DNA of 64,000 nucleotides, from positions 1 through 64,000 of the forward strand of contig CABSCP010000006.1 of assembly GCA_902476265.1 (NCBI GenBank), given 5' to 3'. A program made the translations under genes and the position numbers. Each line of letters begins with the position of its first letter. Within the stretch, counting starts at the first letter, position 1. The notes beneath the pieces are model-generated. The model was not told where the DNA came from. It saw only the letters and a program-made list of their open reading frames with translations, and ran no database searches. This document shows, one piece after another, positions 33,302-42,499 of the stretch. Origin of the DNA: an uncultured Lachnospiraceae bacterium. GTDB taxonomy: Bacteria; Bacillota; Clostridia; Lachnospirales; Lachnospiraceae.

Positions 33302-34423
33302 TTAGAAAGGCAGTTTTTCCAGCTCCTGCTGCGTCCCTTTGATCAGGTGAGAGATCGGGAAAGAAAGAGCAGCGGCAGCAGCGACGGAACAGACAAGCAC
33401 TGCAGCGATGAAAAGGAAATCATTTTCAATGGTGCAAAGCTGGCCCTGAAACAGCTGAAGGAACAGGCCGTGGATCAGGTAAAGCTCCAGGGATATTTTT
33501 CCCAGAAAGCGGAGGATGGGATTGGAACATTTCAGCTTCATGGTAAAGAGTGTGACCATCAGGCAGAAGGAAATCACGGCCAGAGACTGCCAGCCCAGGT
33601 CAAACCAGCTTTTCCACATCCTGGGGGAAAGCGGTGACATTTCTTCGGTCTGATAGGGGAAGGCGTTGGTCACATAGATGGATACCGTATAAAAAAGCAG
33701 GAAAACCGGGACGGTGAGCGATGTCAGAAGCCGGTAGTTTTCCCGGAAAAAGGCCATCACCCTGTCTTCAAAGCCTGCAAACAGTACGCCGATAAAAAAG
33801 AGGATGCTGGAATTAAACCACCACGGCCCTTCAAACAGCTGTAACCCGTCTCCTCTCTGCATACAGAAGGCCGCATAGCAGATCTGGAACAAAAACAGCA
33901 GGATATACTGCAGATAACAGCTTTTTACAAAACGGAAGAGAAAGAAAAATGCCAGGTAAAACAGGGCGATGGTCAGAAGGAACCAGGCATGAGTGTTGAC
34001 CAGCTCCAGCCCCACCAGGCATTTCAAAAAACGGACGGGGGAATAGGAGATGCCGGAAAGGATGTTGACCAGGAGATAGATGAAGTTGCACACAAAAAAA
34101 GGCAGCAGCAGTTTGGAATAGCGCCGTCTGAAAAAGGCATGGAAATAATGGTCTTTTGCCAGGTAATTTTTCATGAGTCCATAGCCGGATGCGAAAAAGA
34201 AAAAGGAGACGCACAGCGTGCCCGCGCCCCACAAAAGTTTCATGGTGCCCGGACGGTTCAGCTGCTGGGACAGATGGTGCAAAACGATCACCAGCATAAA
34301 AAAGCCCCGCAGCGGAAGATCGGAACGGCTGGAATTGGAATCGGCGTGAAACTGTCCTCTGGGAGCAGCCTTAACACCGGAAAAAAGCAGGATAATGAGC
34401 AGAATATAATAAATAAAAAGCAT
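33302..34423 (-). CDS. acyltransferase 3 family membrane protein
   Basis: The 373-residue membrane protein has about ten hydrophobic helices. DLPLRGFFMLVIVLHHLSQQL near the start gives the acyltransferase His, and FFFFASGYGLMKNYLAKD matches the family's second motif. The start at 34423 follows AAAGGAGG by 9 bases; an upstream in-frame ATG overlaps this binding site and is less likely. It probably O-acylates a surface polysaccharide or related molecule, inferred from family. It stands alone on the minus strand. Confidence 0.82.
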   Translation of the reverse strand: MLFIYYILLIILLFSGVKAAPRGQFHADSNSSRSDLPLRGFFMLVIVLHHLSQQLNRPGTMKLLWGAGTLCVSFFFFASGYGLMKNYLAKDHYFHAFFRRRYSKLLLPFFVCNFIYLLVNILSGISYSPVRFLKCLVGLELVNTHAWFLLTIALFYLAFFFLFRFVKSCYLQYILLFLFQICYAAFCMQRGDGLQLFEGPWWFNSSILFFIGVLFAGFEDRVMAFFRENYRLLTSLTVPVFLLFYTVSIYVTNAFPYQTEEMSPLSPRMWKSWFDLGWQSLAVISFCLMVTLFTMKLKCSNPILRFLGKISLELYLIHGLFLQLFQGQLCTIENDFLFIAAVLVCSVAAAAALSFPISHLIKGTQQELEKLPF

Positions 34424-34537
34424 CGGATCAACCCTCCTTTTTTTCATTTTATTGGAAAAAACAGAATATTTATGCGGCGGAATTCTTATTTTTTTATGAA
34501 GAAAGTACTTTTATGCAAAATTCTACAAAAAAGGGAA

Positions 34538-34566
34538 TTGTTTTACCGGGAATAAAAAGTTATACT
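34538..34566 (+). promoter_or_regulatory. promoter of ydjI-like operon
   Basis: TTGTTT (34538-34543), 17-bp spacer, TATACT (34561-34566), about 65 bases upstream of the SPFH gene. Confidence 0.55.
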
Positions 34567-34631
34567 GGATAATAACAAAAACAGAAATATACTGCCGTAA
34601 AGAATCAGGCGGTTTCAAGGAGGCAGAAGCG

Positions 34632-35924
34632 ATGGGATTGATCAGGGCAGGCGCAGAGAGCGTTAAGAGCATGTTCGCCGACCAGTGGCGGGAATATTTT
34701 TACTGTGAGGCCATGGAAGCGGATGTGCTGATGGCCAGGGGGTGGAAGAAAGCGAACCGGAGAAGCTCCAATGTAAAAGGATCCGACAACTTGATCACGG
34801 ACGGGTCCATCATTGCGATCAATGAAGGTCAGTGTATGCTGATCGTGGATCAGGGGAGGGTGGCAGAGATCTGCGACGAACCCGGCGAATTTATTTATGA
34901 CACTTCCACGGAGCCTTCGGTTTTTTACGGGAATCCGGAGGAAAGCGTGCAGCGTTCCTTTGAAACCCTGGGCAGACGTTTCAGCTTCGGCGGGGATACG
35001 GGAAAGGACCAGAGGGTTTATTTTATCAATACCAGAGAAATTGTGGGAAATAAGTATGGGACGGCCAATCCCATTCCTTATCGTGTGGTGGACCGCAATA
35101 TCGGGCTGGATCTGGAAATTTCCATCCGCTGTCACGGAGAATATTCCTTCCGCATTGTGGATCCCATCCTTTTTTATACGAATGTATGCGGAAATGTTTC
35201 CTATGAGTACCGGAGGGAAGAGCTGGAAGGGCAGATGCGTTCCGAACTTCTCACCGCCATGCAGACGGCTTTTGCCCGGATCGCCGAGCAGGGAATCCGG
35301 TATTACCAGCTGGCGGCCCACACCACGGAGGTGGCGGAAGCCCTCAACAGAGAGCTTTCCGATAAATGGACGGCGATCCGCGGAATCGAGATCGTTTCCT
35401 TCGGGATCAACGGCGTGAAGGCGCCGGAAGAAGATGAAGAAATGATCAAGCAGCTGCAGAAAGCGGCGGTACTCCGGGATCCCGGCATGGCTGCGGCCAC
35501 TCTCACAGGCGCGCAGGCGGATGCCATGAAGGCGGCGGCTTCCAACAAGTCAGCCGGGCCGGTGATGGCCTTTGCGGGAATGAATATGGCCAATGCAGCA
35601 GGCGGCATGAATGCACAGGATTTATACGCCATGGCCCGGACAGCGGGCGGCTCCCGGGAGGAGTGGATCTGTTCCTGCGGCGCGAAGAATACAGGGAAAT
35701 TCTGCAGCGAATGCGGAAGCCCCAGGCCGGAGGCAGGGGCATGGACCTGTTCCTGCGGCGCGACAAATACAGGGAAATTCTGCAGCGAATGCGGGAAGCC
35801 AAAGCCGGCGGCAGCCAAACGTTTCAGGTGCGGCAAATGCGGCTGGGAGCCGGAAGATCCTGCGCATCCGCCGAAGTTCTGTCCGGAGTGCGGAGATCCC
35901 TTTGACGACAGCGACGTAAGATAA
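34632..35924 (+). CDS. SPFH-domain protein with C-terminal zinc ribbons (YdjI-like)
   Basis: The 430-residue product starts at 34632 after AAGGAGG. Residues 1-300 form an SPFH/virion-core-like domain as in B. subtilis YdjI (GSIIAINEGQCMLIVDQGRV, DLEISIRCHGEYSFRIVDP, GIEIVSFGINGVKAP). A low-complexity Ala/Gly/Met region follows. The end has three zinc ribbons: two nearly identical 26-residue repeats (CSCGAxNTGKFCSECG) and a third, CGKCGW...CPECG. In B. subtilis ydjI is in an operon with a PspA-like gene and the zinc-ribbon membrane gene ydjG, where SPFH assemblies are implicated in membrane stress. Here the YdjG-like gene follows after 15 bases but no PspA is present. Confidence 0.85.
   Translation: MGLIRAGAESVKSMFADQWREYFYCEAMEADVLMARGWKKANRRSSNVKGSDNLITDGSIIAINEGQCMLIVDQGRVAEICDEPGEFIYDTSTEPSVFYGNPEESVQRSFETLGRRFSFGGDTGKDQRVYFINTREIVGNKYGTANPIPYRVVDRNIGLDLEISIRCHGEYSFRIVDPILFYTNVCGNVSYEYRREELEGQMRSELLTAMQTAFARIAEQGIRYYQLAAHTTEVAEALNRELSDKWTAIRGIEIVSFGINGVKAPEEDEEMIKQLQKAAVLRDPGMAAATLTGAQADAMKAAASNKSAGPVMAFAGMNMANAAGGMNAQDLYAMARTAGGSREEWICSCGAKNTGKFCSECGSPRPEAGAWTCSCGATNTGKFCSECGKPKPAAAKRFRCGKCGWEPEDPAHPPKFCPECGDPFDDSDVR
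35669..35824 (+). repeat. 78-base tandem duplication of a zinc ribbon
   Basis: Two units, 35669-35746 and 35747-35824, are nearly identical (for example TACAGGGAAATTCTGCAGCG in both). Each encodes one CxC...CxxC ribbon plus a short linker, 26 codons. Confidence 0.9.
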
Positions 35925-35939
35925 AGGAGCAGTGCTCAT

Positions 35940-37112
35940 ATGGCGGAATTGACGATGACGGAAAACGGCGGTCAACTGCGGCGGGAGCGCACCAGACAGG
36001 AAACGGACAGGAAATGCCCCGCCTGCGGCGGTGTGATGGATTTTAGCCCCTCCACAGGAGAACTGACCTGTCCCTACTGCGGACATGCGGAAAAGATTGA
36101 AGAGCCTTCCTATGAGAGCGGCCCGGCGCCGGAACTTGATTTTTCCAAAGCACAGGATCTGGAAAACTGTGAATGGGGCGCAGGGAAAAAGGTGATCATC
36201 TGTAAATCCTGCGGCGCGCAGTCGGTTTATGACGAACTGGAGATCGCAAACGAGTGCCCTTACTGTGGTTCCAATCAGGTGATGGAAGAAAAAGGGAAAA
36301 AGACCATGGCGCCGGGCGGCGTGGTCCCCTTTGCGGTGACGGCAAAAGAAGCGGCACAGAAATTCACCTCCTGGATCAAAAGAAAACTGTTCTGCCCGCG
36401 GTCTGCTAAAATGAGCGCCAGGCCGGGCGCTTTTAAGGGGATTTATCTTCCCTACTGGACCTTTGACGCCTGCACCCAAAGCGAATATACGGCGGAATAC
36501 GGCATTGACCGTCGAGTAAAAACCAGAGACGGGGAACGGGTGGAAACCCATTGGTATCAAACCAGGGGGCGCTACTACAAAAACATTGACGATGAACTTG
36601 TCCTGGCTTCTTCCCGGTATGAAGAGGGTCTGATGCGCAGGGTGGAACCTTTCCGGACAGCGGATAATAAAACATACCGTCCGGAATACGTGGCCGGCTT
36701 TATTGCGGAACGTTACTCCGTCGGCTTAAAGGACGGCTGGGAGCGGGCGAAACAGAAGATCCGTCAGAGACTGGAGGCGGAAATCGAAGAGAAGGTCCGG
36801 CAGGAAAACCGGGCGGATCATTCCCGGGTGAAGCACATGGATGTGGCTTTCAGCAGTGTCACCTATAAATATCTGCTTCTTCCGGTGTGGTTGTCCACCT
36901 ATCGTTACCGGGAAAAGGTCTATCACTTCATGGTAAACGGACAGTCCGGAAAGGCGGGAGGTCAGGTGCCGGTTTCCCCGCTGCGGGTGGTGATCGCAGC
37001 GCTGCTGGTGCTTTCCGTGTTCCTGCTTTGCGGAGATTACTGGATCTACGGCTGTGTGGCGGGGGCGGCGACGGCAGCGCTGGCAGTGATCTGCCGGATA
37101 AAAAATTTATAA
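35940..37112 (+). CDS. zinc-ribbon membrane protein (YdjG-like)
   Basis: The 390-residue product starts at 35940 after AAAGGAG. Two CxxC zinc ribbons lie at the N-terminus: CPACGGVMDF with CPYCGH, and CKSCGA with CPYCGS. The central region has AFKGIYLPYWTFDACTQSEY and LLLPVWLSTYRY, followed by two transmembrane helices at the C-terminus (about 340-385). This layout is that of YdjG-type partners of SPFH proteins. It probably recruits or anchors the upstream YdjI-like protein at the membrane; this is inferred from B. subtilis gene order. Confidence 0.82.
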   Translation: MAELTMTENGGQLRRERTRQETDRKCPACGGVMDFSPSTGELTCPYCGHAEKIEEPSYESGPAPELDFSKAQDLENCEWGAGKKVIICKSCGAQSVYDELEIANECPYCGSNQVMEEKGKKTMAPGGVVPFAVTAKEAAQKFTSWIKRKLFCPRSAKMSARPGAFKGIYLPYWTFDACTQSEYTAEYGIDRRVKTRDGERVETHWYQTRGRYYKNIDDELVLASSRYEEGLMRRVEPFRTADNKTYRPEYVAGFIAERYSVGLKDGWERAKQKIRQRLEAEIEEKVRQENRADHSRVKHMDVAFSSVTYKYLLLPVWLSTYRYREKVYHFMVNGQSGKAGGQVPVSPLRVVIAALLVLSVFLLCGDYWIYGCVAGAATAALAVICRIKNL

Positions 37113-37177
37113 GATCTTTTTCCGGCCAAAGCGCCGGTTACGGATAAAAGAATCATAGAATTAAAGGAGTGAATACA

Positions 37178-38569
37178 ATGGGAAATCAGAACAGGGAAAT
37201 CCCCTACAAAATCTATCTGGAAGAAAGCGAGATGCCCAGGCAGTGGTATAACGTCAGGGCGGATATGAAAAATAAGCCTGCGCCGCTGTTGAATCCGGCT
37301 ACGTTTCTGCCCATGACGGCGGAGGAACTGTCCGTTGTCTTCTGCGACGAACTGGTGAAGCAGGAACTGGACAATGATAACGCCTATATTGACATCCCTC
37401 AGGAAATCCGGGATTTCTACAAAATGTACCGTCCCTCCCCGCTGGTGAGGGCATACTGCCTGGAGAAAAAACTGGGCACACCCGCTAAGATTTATTATAA
37501 ATTTGAGGGGAACAACACCAGCGGCAGCCATAAACTCAATTCCGCCATCGCGCAGGCTTATTATGCGAAAAAGCAGGGCTTAAAGGGCGTGACCACCGAA
37601 ACCGGAGCCGGACAGTGGGGCACCGCCCTGTCTATGGCCTGCGCTTATCTGGAACTGGACTGCAAAGTTTATATGGTGAAATGTTCTTATGAGCAGAAGC
37701 CTTTCCGGCGGGAGGTGATGCGCACCTACGGCGCGTCGGTGACCCCTTCCCCTTCGGAAACCACGGCCATCGGCAAAAAGATCCTGGCGGATCATCCCGG
37801 CACCACGGGCAGCCTGGGCTGCGCTATTTCGGAAGCGGTGGAAACAGCCACTCATACCGAAGGATACCGCTATGTGCTGGGAAGCGTGCTCAATCAGGTG
37901 TTGCTGCACCAGTCCGTGATCGGTCTGGAAACCAAGGCAGCGCTGGACAAGTATGGAGTGACGCCGGACATCATCATCGGATGCGCGGGAGGCGGTTCCA
38001 ACCTGGGCGGCCTGATTTCTCCGTTTATGGGAGAAAAGCTGCGGGGCGAAAAGGATTACCGCTTTATTGCCGTGGAACCTGCCAGCTGTCCCAGCCTGAC
38101 CAGAGGAAAGTTTGCCTATGATTTCTGCGACACCGGAATGGTGACGCCCCTTCAGAAAATGTACACTCTGGGCAGCGGCTTCATCCCTTCCGCCAACCAT
38201 GCGGGCGGCCTGCGCTATCACGGCATGAGTTCCGTGCTCTCCCAGCTGTATCATGACGGCCTGATGGAAGCGGTCAGCGTGGAACAGACCTCCGTCTTTG
38301 AAGCGGCGGAACTGTTCGCAAGGGTAGAAGGGATCCTGCCTGCGCCGGAAAGCAGCCATGCCATCCGGATCGCGCTGGATGAAGCGCTCAAATGTAAGGA
38401 GAGCGGAGAGGAAAAGACGATTGTATTCGGCCTGACGGGAACCGGGTATTTCGATATGTATGCCTATGAGAAATTTAATAACGGCGAAATGACGGACCAC
38501 ATTCCCACGGAGGAAGAACTGGAAGCAGGCTTTGCCGGCATTCCCAGATTTGAGGGAAATGAGTTTTAA
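37178..38569 (+). CDS. trpB2: TrpB-like pyridoxal-phosphate enzyme (TrpB2 type)
   Basis: The 463-residue protein is a stand-alone tryptophan synthase beta chain of the longer TrpB2 group. GSHKLNSA contains the PLP lysine (about residue 119), followed by TETGAGQWG, the phosphate-binding GCAGGGSNLGG, and the C-terminal GLTGTGYFD. It would condense indole with serine; no trpA is adjacent, which is usual for TrpB2. The ATG at 37178 is 9 bases after AAAGGAG; the GTG at 37169 overlaps that site. A separate terminator follows. Some TrpB2 members may act on other substrates. Confidence 0.88.
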   Translation: MGNQNREIPYKIYLEESEMPRQWYNVRADMKNKPAPLLNPATFLPMTAEELSVVFCDELVKQELDNDNAYIDIPQEIRDFYKMYRPSPLVRAYCLEKKLGTPAKIYYKFEGNNTSGSHKLNSAIAQAYYAKKQGLKGVTTETGAGQWGTALSMACAYLELDCKVYMVKCSYEQKPFRREVMRTYGASVTPSPSETTAIGKKILADHPGTTGSLGCAISEAVETATHTEGYRYVLGSVLNQVLLHQSVIGLETKAALDKYGVTPDIIIGCAGGGSNLGGLISPFMGEKLRGEKDYRFIAVEPASCPSLTRGKFAYDFCDTGMVTPLQKMYTLGSGFIPSANHAGGLRYHGMSSVLSQLYHDGLMEAVSVEQTSVFEAAELFARVEGILPAPESSHAIRIALDEALKCKESGEEKTIVFGLTGTGYFDMYAYEKFNNGEMTDHIPTEEELEAGFAGIPRFEGNEF

Positions 38570-38601
38570 GACAATGCCTGCGTAAAAACAGCGCATTTTG
38601 T

Positions 38602-38655
38602 AAAAAAGCAGCCGGAGGGGGCCGGCAGACGCGGCCCTCGATATCTGCTTTTTTG
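38602..38655 (+). terminator. terminator after trpB2
   Basis: AAAAAAGCAG and CTGCTTTTTT form the outer stem around an inner GAGGGGGCCG/CGGCCCTC stem; the run of T closes it. Confidence 0.8.
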
Positions 38656-38716
38656 TTTATAAGCGTTAAATTGCAAAAGCAGTTTGTGACGGATGGGACA
38701 GCAGGAGTATAAAAAG

Positions 38717-41341
38717 ATGAAGAATAAGGGAACTATCGAACAGCGGATCAGATACAGTGAACGGATGAGCCGTATTGCGGCCGGCGTTCTTTTTTTTGTG
38801 CTGCTGATATCCATGGTACAGAATATATTCAGTACGGTGCAGGCTATGAAGGGAGTGGACCGGATTGTGGAAAATCCGGTCAGGGTGATCGATACCATCA
38901 GCACGCTGCAAAGCAGCATTGTCAGGATGACGGTAGAGGAAGAAAAACTGTATTATGATAATTCCGTGGAGAATGTGCAGCTGCTCCGTGAGATCTTTGA
39001 AGAGGAACATGAGTCGGTCAAAGTTCCCATCGCGTTATTCAGGGAGTGCTTTGAGGACAGTCAGGACACTGTCAACATGCTGGAAGAGGAACTGATGAAG
39101 CTGCGCAGCGCCCAGGATGCCCTCTTTGCATATGCGGAGAACGGAGACAGGAGCAAGGAGGAGATCAATACCTTTATTGTGGAAAATCTGAGCGCTGTTT
39201 ATCAGGAACTTGATGGATTGCTGGAGGATATCAGGAATCAGTCCTTCCTTTTGGTCAATACCATTCAAAGGCAGACGGACAGCAGCTCTGTGATATCCAT
39301 TGCCCTGGCAGTTGTTTTGATGGTAGCGGTGGCAGTGTTTATCCTGATTTATCAACGGTTTATAGACTGGAATAAAAATATGATATTGAATCAGAACCGG
39401 CTTTTTGAGCTGCTTTCCAAAACCATCGATCATGTTTTTGTTGTCAAAAACCAAAAGCCCGGTGAAGTCGGTTATGTGTCGGGGAACTGCGAAAGAATTC
39501 TGGGAATATCCAGGGACAGACTGATGGAAGAAGAGGGAAGGACAATCCAGGGATATATGTCCAAAGAAGATGCGCGGCGAATTTCCGGGATCATGCAGGA
39601 GACGGACAAAACTTATTGGACGAGCACCTTCAGATATCATCACCCGGTCACCGGAGAAGAACTTGTTTTATCCTACGAAACATACCGGGTGGAGGATGAG
39701 GCCGGATACAGTCAGTTTGTTACCGTGCTTTCCAATGAGACGGAACGGCTTCTGACACAGGAAAAACTGGAAAAAGCCATGGAACAGGCGGAAAAAGCGA
39801 ACCGGGCCAAGAGTGAATTTTTATCCCGCATGAGCCATGAAATTCGCACGCCCATGAACGGAGTCATCGGAATGACCATCATCGGGATGCAGAACGCCGA
39901 TAACCGGGAAAAGGTGATGGAATGTTTGAAGAAAATCAGCCTTTCCTCCAAACAGCTGCTTGCGCTGATCAATGATATTCTGGATATGTCCAAAATCGAA
40001 AGCGGGAAGATCGAAATCCAGAAGGAAAAATTTGATTTCAGGGTATTTCTGGAATCCCTGACCGCAGTCATTTACGGGCAGGCCCGGGAGAAAGGGATCG
40101 ATTTTGAAGTGATCCTCACCGGAGAAGTGGACGAACGGCTGAAAGGGGACTCCCTGCGGTTAAACCAAATTGTGATGAACCTGCTTTCCAATGCGCTGAA
40201 ATTCACCCCCCAAAACGGGAAGGTGGTGCTTCGGGTAGAAGAAATGAGGCGGGAGGAAGAGACGATATGGCTGCGTTTTGAGGTGCGGGATACAGGCTGC
40301 GGGATTGCCGAAGAAAATTATGACAAAATATTCCGGGAATTTGAGCAGGAAGACAGCAGCGTTTCCGGGAAATACGGCGGCACCGGACTGGGGCTGTCCA
40401 TCACGAGGCGTTTCGCAGAAATGATGGGCGGATCCATTTCCGTTTCCAGCAGGCTCAACAAAGGGTCCACTTTCACGGTGGAACTTCCCTTCGGCATCGT
40501 GCCGAAGGAGAAGAGTGTGCCCATGCGGTTTGACGGGATCAGGGTGCTGGTTGTTGACGATGACCGGGAAATCTGCCGGCACGCGGTGTTGCTTTTGGAA
40601 AAACTGGGGGTCAGAGCCGATTATGCGGATAACGGCTATGAAGCCGTTGCCATGGCGGAAAAAGCGATCGATGCCAGCGATCCTTATGCGGTGGGGCTGG
40701 TGGACTGGAAAATGCCTTTTATGGACGGGGTGGAGACCATCCGGCGCATGAACGGGATCGCGCCGGGAGGAAAGATGGCGTTTCTGCTGATTACTGCTTA
40801 TGATGTTACGGAAGTGCAGGAACAGGCAGAAGAGGCGGGATGCGCGGGGATTTTACAGAAACCGCTGTTTGAATCCACCATTGCGGGCGCCCTGGAAAAG
40901 CTCAAAGACAGCAATCGGCTGGAAGAACAGGTGCCGGACCATCTGTTCACCCATGATTATCGCAATAAACGGATTTTGATCGTAGAGGATAATGAACTGA
41001 ATCTTGAAATCATGACAGAACTGCTGCACAGCACCGGTGCCGTTTTGGAAACAGCGGTAAACGGAAAGGAAGCGGCGGATAAATTTGCAGCCTCCTTAAA
41101 CGGGTATTATGATCTGATCCTGATGGATGTGCAGATGCCGATTATGGACGGCTATGAAGCCACCAGGACCATTCGCCGGATGGACAGGGAAGATGCAAAA
41201 AAAGTGCCGATCGTGGCGATGACAGCCAACGCTTTTTCGGAGGATGTGGCAAAGAGTCTTGAGTGCGGGATGAATGATCACATCAGCAAGCCCATTGAAC
41301 TGGATGAAATCTATGAAAAACTGACTGCTTTTTTGGGATAA
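38717..41341 (+). CDS. hybrid sensor histidine kinase with two receiver domains
   Basis: The 874-residue protein starts at 38717 (GGAG 9 bases upstream; an ATG at 38693 is an alternative). It has a transmembrane helix near residue 18-38, a helical extracytoplasmic region of about 140 residues, a second helix near 190-215 and a PAS-like region. The kinase core has the phospho-acceptor MSHEIRTPMNG (His374), N box LLSNALKFTP and DTGCGI/GGTGLGLS. Two receiver domains follow, with phosphorylatable Asp663 (VDWKMP) and Asp804 (MDVQMP). There is no HPt domain. The signal is unknown. It is transcribed alone and ends in a terminator shared with a convergent gene. Confidence 0.9.
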   Translation: MKNKGTIEQRIRYSERMSRIAAGVLFFVLLISMVQNIFSTVQAMKGVDRIVENPVRVIDTISTLQSSIVRMTVEEEKLYYDNSVENVQLLREIFEEEHESVKVPIALFRECFEDSQDTVNMLEEELMKLRSAQDALFAYAENGDRSKEEINTFIVENLSAVYQELDGLLEDIRNQSFLLVNTIQRQTDSSSVISIALAVVLMVAVAVFILIYQRFIDWNKNMILNQNRLFELLSKTIDHVFVVKNQKPGEVGYVSGNCERILGISRDRLMEEEGRTIQGYMSKEDARRISGIMQETDKTYWTSTFRYHHPVTGEELVLSYETYRVEDEAGYSQFVTVLSNETERLLTQEKLEKAMEQAEKANRAKSEFLSRMSHEIRTPMNGVIGMTIIGMQNADNREKVMECLKKISLSSKQLLALINDILDMSKIESGKIEIQKEKFDFRVFLESLTAVIYGQAREKGIDFEVILTGEVDERLKGDSLRLNQIVMNLLSNALKFTPQNGKVVLRVEEMRREEETIWLRFEVRDTGCGIAEENYDKIFREFEQEDSSVSGKYGGTGLGLSITRRFAEMMGGSISVSSRLNKGSTFTVELPFGIVPKEKSVPMRFDGIRVLVVDDDREICRHAVLLLEKLGVRADYADNGYEAVAMAEKAIDASDPYAVGLVDWKMPFMDGVETIRRMNGIAPGGKMAFLLITAYDVTEVQEQAEEAGCAGILQKPLFESTIAGALEKLKDSNRLEEQVPDHLFTHDYRNKRILIVEDNELNLEIMTELLHSTGAVLETAVNGKEAADKFAASLNGYYDLILMDVQMPIMDGYEATRTIRRMDREDAKKVPIVAMTANAFSEDVAKSLECGMNDHISKPIELDEIYEKLTAFLG

Positions 41342-41342
41342 T

Positions 41343-41383
41343 AAAACAAGCGCCCCGTCCGGCCGGACGGGGTGTTTGTTTGC
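41343..41383. terminator. bidirectional terminator
   Basis: CGCCCCGTCCG / CGGACGGGGTG stem around a central GGCC palindrome, with A-rich and T-rich flanks, lies between convergent genes. Confidence 0.85.
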
Positions 41384-41388
41384 AAAAT

Positions 41389-42390
41389 TCAGGGGAAAAG
41401 TGTGCGGATGTTTTGCGGATTGTTATCGATCACATCAAATTCCCAGATCCCGTGCCCGGGAATGCGGTGTTCGGTCAGATAGTAATGGCCGTCAAAAGAA
41501 GAGATATAATAGGGAGTGCCTCCGCCGATAAAAGAACGGTAGATATCTTCCCAGCTGCCGGAGGCAAGCCCCTCCAAATCCTTTGTGCGCAGGATGGTGG
41601 CATAATCCTGGCTGCCATACAGATCGGTGGATACCGTGATATAAAAGTAATCCTGGATTTTTGTCAGCTGCACCATTCCGGCAATCTCATCCGCAACGGG
41701 CCAGGATTCCAGAATTTTCAGATCTTTTTTCCGGGCGCGCAGGATGGAACGGTTGCCGGAGACGAAATAGACATCCTCTTTGTCGATGGTGAAAGAACGG
41801 ACATAAATGCCGTTTAACTCCGGGACGGACAGGATTTTTTCCAGGACGACCACAGAACTGTCTTTCATGCGGCAAAACACATAAAGCTCTCCGGTCATGG
41901 AACTGAGCGCATAAAAGCGGGACGAATCTTCATCGTAGACCACATAGTGGGGGCGAATACCGATTTCATCGAAAGTCTGGGTCAGAAAAAACTGTCCGTC
42001 CTGTTTTTCGAAGATCAAAATCCGGTTGTTTTCCGTGTCGTCGGCCAGGTAAACGACGCCGTCTCCGGCAATGGTGTGTCCCCGGTTGATTTGGTCTGTG
42101 AGCACATACCATTCTGTCAGAGGCAGGTCCATAGAAGGGCTGGTCAGAATCTGATTGTGATAGCAGTCCACAATAAAATAATCCGGCCCGATCCTGGTAA
42201 TCTGGGTAGGAACGCTTAAAGCGGGCCAGGCATTTTTGACCGCTGCGCCCGGGACGGCTTCTACCGCAGTGGAAACGGCCAGATAATCTGCGGGCCGCAG
42301 TCTGTAAAAAAGAAGAGCGGCCAGGACCAGAAAAAAGGCGGCGATGAGGATGATATATTTTTTTGTTCCGGTTTTTTTGTCGTTTTTCAT
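41389..42390 (-). CDS. membrane-anchored protein with beta-propeller-like repeats, function unknown
   Basis: The 333-residue product has an N-terminal membrane anchor (KKYIILIAAFFLVLAALLFY) and an extracytoplasmic domain made of repeating four-strand patterns (for example GDGVVYLADDTENNRILIFEK and FYALSSMTGELYVFCR). This suggests a beta-propeller. I do not recognise a family. The start at 42390 is the only one giving a clean signal anchor. It lacks a ribosome binding site and lies 7 bases after a -10 element, so the mRNA may be leaderless. It is divergent from mscL with a very short shared promoter region. Confidence 0.7.
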   Translation of the reverse strand: MKNDKKTGTKKYIILIAAFFLVLAALLFYRLRPADYLAVSTAVEAVPGAAVKNAWPALSVPTQITRIGPDYFIVDCYHNQILTSPSMDLPLTEWYVLTDQINRGHTIAGDGVVYLADDTENNRILIFEKQDGQFFLTQTFDEIGIRPHYVVYDEDSSRFYALSSMTGELYVFCRMKDSSVVVLEKILSVPELNGIYVRSFTIDKEDVYFVSGNRSILRARKKDLKILESWPVADEIAGMVQLTKIQDYFYITVSTDLYGSQDYATILRTKDLEGLASGSWEDIYRSFIGGGTPYYISSFDGHYYLTEHRIPGHGIWEFDVIDNNPQNIRTLFP

Positions 42391-42397
42391 AAATTTG

Positions 42398-42426
42398 AGT
42401 ATATCATAGAGATTTCGTGGCGGCAA
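42398..42426 (-). promoter_or_regulatory. promoter giving an apparently leaderless mRNA
   Basis: On the minus strand TTGCCG (42426-42421), 17-bp spacer and TATACT (42403-42398) are followed by 7 bases and the ATG at 42390. Initiation would fall on or next to the start codon. Confidence 0.5.
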
Positions 42427-42499
42427 TCCGTTTTTTATGGTAAAATGAAAGGCATGACAACGGCTGGAGCCGGCAAAAGAAAAGGAGACGGATGTTAAA

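Noticed and set aside
37580..38596. Minus-strand open frame of 338 codons
   Set aside because: Antisense to trpB2 with intact PLP motifs; arises from high GC third positions.
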